The notes under the pieces were generated by a model that searched no databases, was not told the origin of the DNA, and worked only from the letters and a program-made list of their open reading frames with translations. A DNA stretch of 64,000 nt from Thermosulfurimonas marina (GTDB taxonomy: Bacteria; Desulfobacterota; Thermodesulfobacteria; Thermodesulfobacteriales; Thermodesulfobacteriaceae), in NCBI RefSeq assembly GCF_012317585.1, contig NZ_CP042909.1, positions 620,001 to 684,000 on the forward strand, written 5' to 3'. Each line of letters starts with the position of its first letter. Within the stretch, counting starts at the first letter, position 1. Below are positions 56,992 to 64,000 of this stretch, piece by piece. A program made the position numbers and the translations under genes.

Positions 56992-58284
56992 TTAGCGCAG
57001 GTAAGGGTTGAAGTAGCCGAAGCGCAGACCGGGAAAGCGCCGCTTGAGTTCCGAAAGCCAGGGACGGATTCCCAAGGCCTCCTGAGGGGGGATCTCCATC
57101 TCCGAAAGAAACCACAGGGGATCAATGGCCAGGTTGCGCAGTTGCAGAAAATCCACCCCTAGGGCCAGGATCTCGCTCAGGGCCTCCAATTCCTGGGGCT
57201 GGTCGGTGAAACCCGGAAAAACAAAGTAATTAAGAGACACAAAGCGTCCGGCGGTCTTGAGGACCCGAAGGCTTTCTTTAACTTCCGAAAGGCTCCAGCC
57301 CCGGGGCCGGAAGTAGCGTTGGTGGTATTCAGGCCGGGCGCTGGCCAGGCTGATCCGGGCACTGTCGAGCCCCGCTCGAATCAGGCGCGTGAGGGCCTCG
57401 GGTCGGCTTCCGTTAGTGTTGAGGTTGATGGTCCCCCGGTTGGTGGCTCCACGGATAAGGTGAAGGGCCTTCTCGATCACCTGGGCCTCAAGGAGGGGCT
57501 CCCCTTCGCAACCCTGGCCGAAGGAGACCATCACCGGTCCCGGACGGCGGAGATGGGGGACCATAGCCTCGGCGATCTCTTCGGGGGTGGGGGTAAAGTC
57601 TATCCTTTCCTGGGCCACATGGGGGCCTTCGGGGGGCTGTTCCGAAAGGCAGCCCAGACACCGGGCATTGCAGGCCCGAGAGACGGGCACCGGGGCCTCA
57701 AAGCGTCTCAAAACGAAGTTGCGGGCTGCGGGACATTGATAACGCCTCACGCAATTTTCTACCAGATGGCGCACCAGGCGATTTCCCGGAAAGCTCTTTA
57801 ACATTTTAGTGGCCGCAAGCTCGATCCTTTGAGGATTAAACCCGCGGGCCTCCTGGCGCCGGTCCCAGTCGGAGCGAAAGGCCGTGGCCCAGAAGCGTCC
57901 TTGCCACCAGCCTACACAGGCGTAGGAATAGAGGGGAAGGGGCGGAAGATCCTCCTGGGCCGGCTCATAAGGGGCGAGATAAAGCTGGGTGTGAGCCGGA
58001 GCCAGGAAGGCCGCCACGGCCAGGGCCGGCTCTCCGGGCTGGAAGGGATTTTCCGTAAGAACCAGGGGGGTGCCCGTTTGGGGATCCAGGCCCACGGGAT
58101 GTCGATCCGGAAGCACATAGAGGGCCGAGCCCTCGGGAAGGGGGATGAAGTCTTCCGGTTCGGGAAGGACCAGATCCCATCCTGAAAGCCCGAGGGCCAG
58201 AAGCTCCGGATGTTCATAGATGTGGCCTTGGCGGTCGGCAAAAAGAAGCCGCGGCGGCCCTTCGGGATGAGGATAGACCTTCAT
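56992..58284 (-). CDS. Radical SAM protein of unknown substrate
   Basis: The 430-residue protein has a radical SAM cluster motif CNARCLGC (CxxxCxxC) near residue 195, preceded by a 190-residue N-terminal part that has no recognised domain. The core continues with SFGQGCEGEPLLE, as in enzymes of the MoaA/PqqE-like AdoMet branch. The closing RFGYFNPYLR has no clear extra cluster motif. Substrate unknown. The start ATG 58284 is a guess; a longer frame exists. It is not in an operon with the queF gene by evidence of a gap of 61 bases. Confidence 0.8.
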   Translation of the reverse strand: MKVYPHPEGPPRLLFADRQGHIYEHPELLALGLSGWDLVLPEPEDFIPLPEGSALYVLPDRHPVGLDPQTGTPLVLTENPFQPGEPALAVAAFLAPAHTQLYLAPYEPAQEDLPPLPLYSYACVGWWQGRFWATAFRSDWDRRQEARGFNPQRIELAATKMLKSFPGNRLVRHLVENCVRRYQCPAARNFVLRRFEAPVPVSRACNARCLGCLSEQPPEGPHVAQERIDFTPTPEEIAEAMVPHLRRPGPVMVSFGQGCEGEPLLEAQVIEKALHLIRGATNRGTINLNTNGSRPEALTRLIRAGLDSARISLASARPEYHQRYFRPRGWSLSEVKESLRVLKTAGRFVSLNYFVFPGFTDQPQELEALSEILALGVDFLQLRNLAIDPLWFLSEMEIPPQEALGIRPWLSELKRRFPGLRFGYFNPYLR

Positions 58285-58536
58285 CTCCGCCAGTTTATCT
58301 CCTTCCCATCCCCCTTCCAACTTTTCATCCCTACTTCTAGACCCGGCCCAGCATCGTGAAACGGCCTATGCCCTCTGACAAAATGGTTCATGCGCTTGAA
58401 AGACCTGAGAGACAAGCCCTTGAGTCTTGAAAGTTTGGGGAAAGGAGGGAGCCGGTTTACAAAAATGTAAGCTTAATTTTTTCGGAAAGGGCGGCGGAAT
58501 CGAGCGAGGCCTTGGGCCTCTTTCCCCGGCAGACTC

Positions 58537-58552
58537 TGGCATAGATCTTGAT
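58537..58552 (+). promoter_or_regulatory. Possible sigma-54 promoter upstream of amt
   Basis: TGGCATAGATCTTGAT resembles the -24/-12 consensus TGGCACG-N4-TTGCA, with the GG and TTG in the right places but GA instead of GC at -12. It lies 31 bases before the amt ATG. Ammonium transporter genes are often sigma-54 controlled, so it is plausible but imperfect. The rest of the 298-base gap 58285-58582 shows nothing else clear. Confidence 0.3.
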
Positions 58553-58582
58553 AAGGATCCAGAAAAAAAGGAGGGCAGCTTC

Positions 58583-59761
58583 ATGGTAGACAAGGGGGAC
58601 ACTCTGTTTTTGTTGATCTCCGCAGCCCTGGTTCTTCTTATGACCCCGGCGCTGGCGGTCTTCTATGGAGGCCTGGTGCGGAGAAAAAATGTCCTTTCGG
58701 TGATTATCCAGAGTCTATTTATGATCTCTTTGGTAACTTTGGAATGGATTTATGTGGGTTATAGCCTTTCTTTTGGACCAGATATTCATGGGATCATCGG
58801 AAGTCTTAAATACTGGGCCTTAAGGGGTCTGGGCTTCTCCCCCAATTCTCACTACGCTTCCACGGTCCCCGAACCGGTTTTCATGATCTACCAAGGTATG
58901 TTTGCGGTGATTACCCCCGCCCTCATTACCGGGGCCTTCGCCGAAAGGGTGCGTTTTCGGGCCTTTGTCCTTTTCAGTCTTTTGTGGGCCCTGCTGGTTT
59001 ATAATCCCCTGTGTCACTGGATCTGGGGCGGAGGCTGGCTCTCCAGGCTAGGGACTTTAGATTTTGCCGGGGGTCTGGTGGTACACGCGAGCTGTGGGGC
59101 TGCGGCCCTGGTCATGGCTCTGGTAGCCGGGGCCCGGAAAGGGAGCAAGCAGGAGCCCTTTATCCCTCATAACCTTCCCCTTACGGTCATCGGAACCGGG
59201 CTTCTCTGGTTCGGCTGGTTCGGATTTAACGCGGGAAGCGCGCTGGCGGTGAATCATACCGCCATCCAGGCCTTCATTAATACCCATACCGCTGCGGCCA
59301 CGGGAATGCTCTTCTGGGTGCTTGCCGAGTGGCTAAAGCAGGGCAAGCCTACCACGCTGGGGGCCTGCTCCGGGGCCATCGCCGGACTGGCCACCATCAC
59401 TCCGGCGGCAGGCTTCGTTTCCACTCAAGGGGCGGTACTCATCGGGTCCCTGGCCGGGACGGTCTGTTACTTTGCGGTGCTGGCCAAGAACCGTCTAGGC
59501 TATGATGATGCCCTGGATGTAGTGGGGATTCATGGAGTAGGGGGTGTCTTGGGGACCCTGCTTGCGGGCCTTCTCTCTCCTCAGGTGAGGTTTTTCCCTC
59601 AGGTTATCGGGGCCGTGGCTACGGTGACTTATACTTTAGGGGTCACCTTCTTCCTAGCCAAGGTGGTGGACCTGCTAGTAGGTCTGCGGGTGGACGAAGA
59701 AACGGAATACACCGGATTGGATATCACCGAGCACGGGGAGGAGGCTTATGTTCTAGGCTAG
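58583..59761 (+). CDS. amt: Ammonium transporter Amt
   Basis: The 392-residue protein has about 11 membrane segments and the Amt motifs: DFAGGLVVHASCGAAALVMA with the first pore His, and VVGIHGVGGVLGTLLAG with the second. It should carry ammonium inward. ATG 58583 follows AAAGGAGG; the frame extends 52 codons upstream without a start signal. A P-II gene (glnK/glnB) is not adjacent. It overlaps the convergent folC by nine bases. Confidence 0.95.
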   Translation: MVDKGDTLFLLISAALVLLMTPALAVFYGGLVRRKNVLSVIIQSLFMISLVTLEWIYVGYSLSFGPDIHGIIGSLKYWALRGLGFSPNSHYASTVPEPVFMIYQGMFAVITPALITGAFAERVRFRAFVLFSLLWALLVYNPLCHWIWGGGWLSRLGTLDFAGGLVVHASCGAAALVMALVAGARKGSKQEPFIPHNLPLTVIGTGLLWFGWFGFNAGSALAVNHTAIQAFINTHTAAATGMLFWVLAEWLKQGKPTTLGACSGAIAGLATITPAAGFVSTQGAVLIGSLAGTVCYFAVLAKNRLGYDDALDVVGIHGVGGVLGTLLAGLLSPQVRFFPQVIGAVATVTYTLGVTFFLAKVVDLLVGLRVDEETEYTGLDITEHGEEAYVLG

Positions 59762-61015
59762 AAGGCGACGCAGGGCGCCCACCAGGTAAAGGGAGCCGGT
59801 GATGACCACCGGCTCTCTCTGGGAGAGGGCCTGGGAGAGGGCCTCCTGGGGGCCGGAGAATACCGTGCGGGAATGGAGGGCTTGGGGAAGTCTAGCCCTC
59901 CATTCCTCTAGGGTTACAGGATGCCGCGGCCCGGGAGGCTCACAAAGATAGATGCGCCGGGCCCGGGGGGCTAGTTTTTTCAGCATGCGGAGATAGGGCT
60001 TGTCTCCCCCTTCGTTGGTGGCCCCAAAGATGAGCGTATATTCTCGGATTCCCCGCCTTTCCAGAGAGCGCAGGAGGTTTTTAACCCCTTCTTCGTTGTG
60101 GGCCCCGTCTAGGATGACCCCCGGTCCTACGGGAAAATATTCGAAACGCCCGGGCCACTTTAAGGAGGCCAGGGCCTCCCGGAGGGGCGTTTCCTTAAGC
60201 TCGAAGAGGCCTTTTTCTTCGAGGACTTCCAGGCTGGCCAGGGCCAGGGCCAGATTGTAGCGCTGGAAGTCTCCGGAAAGGGCTAGGGGAAGCCGGGAAA
60301 GACGCCAGCGTCTTCCCGAAAAGGAAAGACCGGAGATGCTTTGGCGGACCCGGAAATCCCGGCCAAAGAGATAGACCGGGGCCTGGAGCCTTCGGGTTCG
60401 ATCCAGGACGACCTCCCGGGCCTTTGGGGGAAGCCTTCCGATCACCGTGGGCACTCCGGGCTTGATAATTCCGGCCTTTTCCCTGGCGATGGCTGCCAGG
60501 GTTTTTCCCAGAAATTGCATGTGGTCCCGGGCTACGGTAGTGATGACCGCCACTTCGGGGCGGAGCACGTTGGTGGCGTCAAGGCGCCCTCCCAGACCAC
60601 ACTCGATCACCGCGAGATCTACTTTTTCCTCGGCAAAAAAGAGAAAGGCCGCCGCGGTGGTGATCTCAAAATAGGTCACCGGGATCCCCAGCTCTTCCAC
60701 GCTCGCCCGGATGCGGGCAAGGATCTGGGCCAGGCGCTCCAGGGAGATTTCCTTTCCGTTGAGGCGGAACCTTTCGGTGACGGAAACCAGGTGCGGAGAG
60801 GTATAAAGACCGGTGCGAAGGCCATGGGCGGAAAGGACGCCAGCTACAATGGCCGCTGTAGAGCCCTTACCGTTAGTTCCCGCAAGATGCACGCTGGGAA
60901 AACGCCTTTCCGGATTCCCTAGGGCCGAAAGAAGGGCCCATATCCGTTTAAGCCCCGGTTTTATACCGTGAAACTGATGTTGGTTGAGCCAGGCCAGAAG
61001 GCTTTCCGGGGACAT
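59753..61015 (-). CDS. folC: Folylpolyglutamate synthase / dihydrofolate synthase
   Basis: FolC adds glutamate to dihydropteroate and to folates. The 420-residue Mur-ligase-like protein has the P-loop VHLAGTNGKGSTAAI, the stretch YFEITTAAAFLFFAEEKVDL and GGRLDATNV, and the later VILDGAHNEEGV. The length is typical. Confidence 0.96.
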   Translation of the reverse strand: MSPESLLAWLNQHQFHGIKPGLKRIWALLSALGNPERRFPSVHLAGTNGKGSTAAIVAGVLSAHGLRTGLYTSPHLVSVTERFRLNGKEISLERLAQILARIRASVEELGIPVTYFEITTAAAFLFFAEEKVDLAVIECGLGGRLDATNVLRPEVAVITTVARDHMQFLGKTLAAIAREKAGIIKPGVPTVIGRLPPKAREVVLDRTRRLQAPVYLFGRDFRVRQSISGLSFSGRRWRLSRLPLALSGDFQRYNLALALASLEVLEEKGLFELKETPLREALASLKWPGRFEYFPVGPGVILDGAHNEEGVKNLLRSLERRGIREYTLIFGATNEGGDKPYLRMLKKLAPRARRIYLCEPPGPRHPVTLEEWRARLPQALHSRTVFSGPQEALSQALSQREPVVITGSLYLVGALRRLLA

Positions 61016-61115
61016 GCCCCAAACTTAAAACCAGGGCCCTTTCCCTTCAATCCCCTTGTAGAAAGGATTTCTAAATGTTAAAGAGTTGAAATTAAGTCTT
61101 CGAAAGGGAGAAGAA

Positions 61116-61661
61116 ATGTTTTCGCGGCCTCAGGATTGCGTGCTGGTGCTGATTGATCCCCAGGAGCGCCTACTTGGAGCGGTTACGGGGCGGGAGAGGT
61201 TGGTGCGCAACCTAGTCCTTCTTCTTCGGGCCGCTCGAATCTTTGAGGTTCCGGTGGTGGCCACCACCCAGTATCGAAAGGGGCTGGGGAACTATGTTCC
61301 GGAGGTAAAGGAACTTCTGGAAGGACTTGAACCCTTTGACAAAATGGAGTTTAGTGTTTTTAAAAATCCGGCCATTGCCGAGCGCCTTCGTAGCCTGAGG
61401 CGCCAAACCTTGGTCCTTTGTGGAGCCGAAACCCATATTTGCGTCTATCAGTCCGCCCTTTCGGCCCTGGAAGAGGGCTTTCGGGTGGTCGTGGTGGGAG
61501 ACGCCACTTCCTCCCGCACCCAGGAAAACCACCTTTACGGATTGGGAAGGATGCGGGATCTGGGAGCGGCGGTGGTCTCCACGGAGATGTTGATTTATGA
61601 GTGGTTGGGTAAGGCCGGGACCCCGGCCTTTAAGGAACTTTTGCCTTATTTGAAAGACTAG
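61116..61661 (+). CDS. Isochorismatase-family cysteine hydrolase
   Basis: The 181-residue protein has the family catalytic residues: Asp in [11 protein letters not shown], Lys near [10 protein letters not shown], and the nucleophilic Cys in [15 protein letters not shown]. Substrates of this family range from nicotinamide to isochorismate; here it is unknown. ATG 61116 follows GGGAGAAGAA; a frame ten codons longer lacks such a site. It precedes the acetyl-CoA synthetase gene by 20 bases. Confidence 0.88.
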   Translation: MFSRPQDCVLVLIDPQERLLGAVTGRERLVRNLVLLLRAARIFEVPVVATTQYRKGLGNYVPEVKELLEGLEPFDKMEFSVFKNPAIAERLRSLRRQTLVLCGAETHICVYQSALSALEEGFRVVVVGDATSSRTQENHLYGLGRMRDLGAAVVSTEMLIYEWLGKAGTPAFKELLPYLKD

Positions 61662-61681
61662 AGACCCCTAGGAGGTGGATC

Positions 61682-63670
61682 ATGGGCGGACACAGCAAGA
61701 TCGAGTCGGTGCTGAAAGAGGAGCGCATCTTTTATCCTCCCCAGAAGGGGCGGGACGAGGCCTACATTTCCTCAAAGTATGAGTATCAGGAGATCTATAA
61801 GTACTCCCTTGAGGACCCGGACGGCTTCTGGAGCGAACGGGCCAAGGAGCTCATTACCTGGTTTCGCTACTGGGACCGCACCTGTTACTGGGACTTCCAT
61901 AAGCCCGAGATCCGCTGGTTCGAGGGAGGAAAACTCAACGCCTGCTACAACTGCCTGGACCGACACCTCGAAGGCCCCAACCGGAATAAGGCGGCCATCA
62001 TCTGGCAGGGAGAGCCGGACGACGAGGTCCGGGTCTACACCTACCAGATGCTCCACCGGGAAGTCTCCCGCTTTGCCAATGTGCTCAAAAAGCTCGGGGT
62101 AAAGAAGGGAGATCGGGTCTCCCTTTACCTTCCCATGATCCCCGAGCTTCCCATCGTTATGTTGGCCTGTGCCCGGATCGGGGCCATTCACTCCGTAGTC
62201 TTCGGGGGCTTTTCCGCCGAAGCCTTGAAGACCCGCATCCAGGACTGCGAGGCCAAGATCCTCATTACCGTTGACGGTTACTGGCGGGCGGGCAGGAAGG
62301 TGGAGGCCAAGAAGAACGCTGACGAGGCCCTCAAGGATTGTCCTACGGTTGAAAAATGCATTGTGGTCCGGCGCCTGGGAAACGAGGTGAACTGGGTGGA
62401 GGGCCGCGATCTCTGGTATCACGAGCTCATTAACGATCCCGAGATCTCCGACGAGTGCCCCTGCGAGGAGATGGACGCCGAGGATATTCTCTTCATCCTT
62501 TACACCTCCGGTTCCACCGGAAAGCCCAAGGGGGTCTTTCACACCACCGGAGGTTACCTGGTCTATGTGGCCCATACCCTCCAGTGGGTTTTCGATCTCA
62601 AGCCGGAAGACATCTTCTGGTGCACGGCGGACATCGGCTGGATCACCGGACACTCCTATATCGTCTATGGACCGCTGGCCCTGGGGGCCACGGAGATCAT
62701 GTACGAAGGGGTGCCTACCTATCCCCATCCGGGGCGTTTCTGGGAGTTGGTCCAGAAATTTAAGGTCACCCTCTTTTACACCGCACCTACGGTAATCAGG
62801 GCCCTCATGCGGGCCGGAGATGAATGGCCTCACAAATACGATCTTTCGAGCCTGAGGATCCTCGGTACGGTGGGAGAGCCCATCAACCCCGAGGCCTGGC
62901 TCTGGTACCACAAGCATGTGGGCCGTAGCCGCTGCCCCATTGTGGATACTTGGTGGCAGACGGAGACTGGAGGGTTCCTCATTTCCCCTCTTCCGTATGC
63001 CATACCTCAAAAGCCGGGTTCGGCCACCTTTCCGCTTCCGGGGGTGGAACCGGTCATCCTCCGGGACGACGGGACCGAGGCCGATGTGAACGAAGGGGGA
63101 CACCTCTGCATGAAACGGGCCTGGCCCGGCATGCTCCGGGGGGTTTGGGGCAATCCTGAACGGTTCAAGGAAGTTTATTTCAGCCGCTTTCCTGGGCTCT
63201 ATTACACTGGAGACGGGGCCCGGCGGGACGAAGACGGCTACATCTGGATCATTGGACGGCTGGATGACGTGATCAATGTTTCCGGGCACCGTCTGGGGAC
63301 CATGGAGTTGGAAAGTGCTCTGGTGGCCCATCCGGCGGTGGCCGAGGCGGCGGTCATCGGAGTGCCCCACGAGGTCAAGGGAGAGACCATTTACGCCTTT
63401 GTGATTCTGCGGGAGGGTTATCAGCCTTCGGAGGAGCTGGCCAACGACCTGCGTCAGCACGTGCGCAAGCTCATCGGCCCCATCGCCACTCCGGAGTTCA
63501 TCCAGTTCGTCCCCGGGCTTCCCAAGACCCGGAGCGGAAAGATCATGCGCCGGATCCTCCGGAAGATCGCTACCGGTCAGTACGAGGACCTCGGAGACAC
63601 CTCCACTCTGGCCGATCCCTCGGTAGTGGAGGAACTCATCCGCACGCGCAAGGAAATGGAGAAAAAATAA
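61682..63670 (+). CDS. acs: Acetyl-coenzyme A synthetase (AMP-forming)
   Basis: Acs activates acetate with ATP and CoA. The 662-residue protein has the AMP-binding motif [36 protein letters not shown], the [10 protein letters not shown] signature, the [15 protein letters not shown] region and the catalytic Lys in [11 protein letters not shown], the acetylation site. The start follows GGAGGTGG. A sirtuin gene follows, which could deacetylate this Lys, as is common in acs-containing clusters. Confidence 0.97.
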   Translation: MGGHSKIESVLKEERIFYPPQKGRDEAYISSKYEYQEIYKYSLEDPDGFWSERAKELITWFRYWDRTCYWDFHKPEIRWFEGGKLNACYNCLDRHLEGPNRNKAAIIWQGEPDDEVRVYTYQMLHREVSRFANVLKKLGVKKGDRVSLYLPMIPELPIVMLACARIGAIHSVVFGGFSAEALKTRIQDCEAKILITVDGYWRAGRKVEAKKNADEALKDCPTVEKCIVVRRLGNEVNWVEGRDLWYHELINDPEISDECPCEEMDAEDILFILYTSGSTGKPKGVFHTTGGYLVYVAHTLQWVFDLKPEDIFWCTADIGWITGHSYIVYGPLALGATEIMYEGVPTYPHPGRFWELVQKFKVTLFYTAPTVIRALMRAGDEWPHKYDLSSLRILGTVGEPINPEAWLWYHKHVGRSRCPIVDTWWQTETGGFLISPLPYAIPQKPGSATFPLPGVEPVILRDDGTEADVNEGGHLCMKRAWPGMLRGVWGNPERFKEVYFSRFPGLYYTGDGARRDEDGYIWIIGRLDDVINVSGHRLGTMELESALVAHPAVAEAAVIGVPHEVKGETIYAFVILREGYQPSEELANDLRQHVRKLIGPIATPEFIQFVPGLPKTRSGKIMRRILRKIATGQYEDLGDTSTLADPSVVEELIRTRKEMEKK

Positions 63671-63695
63671 TCTTTCCCCTTTTTGCCTTTTCCTT

Positions 63696-63727
63696 GGGCG
63701 GGCTTAAGAGCCCGCCCTTTTTGTTTT
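63696..63727 (+). terminator. Rho-independent terminator after acs
   Basis: GGGCGGGCT (63696-63704) pairs with AGCCCGCCC (63709-63717) around a TAAG loop and is followed by TTTTTGTTTT. This strong terminator separates acs from the next gene. Confidence 0.88.
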
Positions 63728-63739
63728 AAAATTCAGGAT

Positions 63740-64000
63740 ATGCGGTTTCAGAGGCTGGTTATCCTTACCGGAGCGGGGATTTCGGCCGAGTCCGGAATTC
63801 CCACCTTTCGGGACCCAGGAGGGCTTTGGGAAAGGTATTCTCTGGAGGAAGTGGCCACCCCGGAGGGTTTCCGGCGCAATCCTCGTCTGGTGCACGAGTT
63901 TTACAATGCCCGAAGACGCGATCTCCTTCGGGTAAGGCCCAATCCGGCCCACCGGGCCCTGGCTGAACTGGAAAGGCGTTTTCCGGGGGAGGTCCTCCTG
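63740..64000 (+). CDS. NAD-dependent protein deacylase (sirtuin), N-terminal part
   Basis: The gene starts with ATG 63740 and runs off the right edge after 87 codons. The N-terminal NAD-binding signature [18 protein letters not shown] is clear, followed by [17 protein letters not shown]. Sirtuins remove acyl groups from lysines, including that of Acs; the gene sits just downstream of acs. The rest of the gene cannot be seen. Confidence 0.9.
   Translation, partial: MRFQRLVILTGAGISAESGIPTFRDPGGLWERYSLEEVATPEGFRRNPRLVHEFYNARRRDLLRVRPNPAHRALAELERRFPGEVLL

Noticed and set aside
61772-63460. Minus-strand open frame of 562 codons opposite acs
   Set aside because: It is a shadow of the acetyl-CoA synthetase gene; no motifs are visible in its translation.

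Overview
The window looks like a chromosome segment of a thermophilic, GC-rich, sulfur-metabolising bacterium of the Thermodesulfobacteriota type (Thermosulfurimonas/Thermodesulfatator-like). This is an inference from the style of the proteins, the short intergenic gaps, many stop/start overlaps and gene content; no 16S gene is present to prove it. One stretch, about 8.8-20.8 kb, is clearly AT-richer and uses different codons; its proteins have an Aquificota-like flavour and it looks like an acquired surface-polysaccharide island.

Layout. 1-2960 (minus strand): phosphate response, phoB-phoR-pstS-pstC (pstC runs off the edge). 3087-5856: a Fur-family regulator, feoA and feoB for ferrous iron uptake. 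5877-7266: serS and tRNA-Asn(GUU). 7273-9222: an IS1634-type insertion sequence that abuts the broken front end of a second element. 9196-20741 (all minus strand): an O-antigen/LPS operon read wzx, acetyltransferase, sulfotransferase, glycosyltransferases, a frameshifted wzy, rmlA, an L-2-hydroxyglutarate-oxidase-like gene, rmlC, an SDR epimerase and rmlD. 20863-24450: small conserved genes with rpe, pgsA and a DksA-type zinc-finger protein. 24574-27330: an AICAR transformylase without its usual cyclohydrolase domain, an unusual DEAD-like helicase and tRNA-Leu(CAG). 27429-31378: hisB, a lipoprotein, hisA and an RNase II/R enzyme. 31375-34970: a response-regulator diguanylate cyclase, a Nudix hydrolase, an inositol monophosphatase-type enzyme, and a TetR regulator with two tandem paralogous lipoproteins. 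35046-38834: thiC, pyrR, aspS.

38824-42975 is a trehalose cluster: an OtsA-OtsB fusion, a DUF5752 protein and a TreT-type glycosyltransferase, packed with overlapping ends. Then pdxA, proS, a DUF1614 membrane protein, and a long biosynthetic run trpB-trpA-aroB-dapF followed by a parvulin-type PPIase, a DEDD-type exonuclease, a DacZ-like diadenylate cyclase (c-di-AMP synthase with a pyruvate-kinase-C-like front domain) and HtrA/DegP. 54723-56528: yedF behind a Rex-like operator, a small membrane protein, smpB and the tmRNA gene. 56547-64000: queF, a radical SAM protein, amt, folC, an isochorismatase-type hydrolase, acetyl-CoA synthetase and the start of a sirtuin.

Most interesting items: the acquired O-antigen island with its sulfotransferase, hydroxyglutarate-oxidase-like gene, SDR lacking the catalytic lysine and homopolymer-frameshifted polymerase; the archaeal-style c-di-AMP synthase; the double trehalose route with DUF5752; the TetR/tandem-lipoprotein operon with a palindromic operator; and the Rex-like palindrome before yedF. 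No CRISPR array, prophage or obvious defence system was seen.
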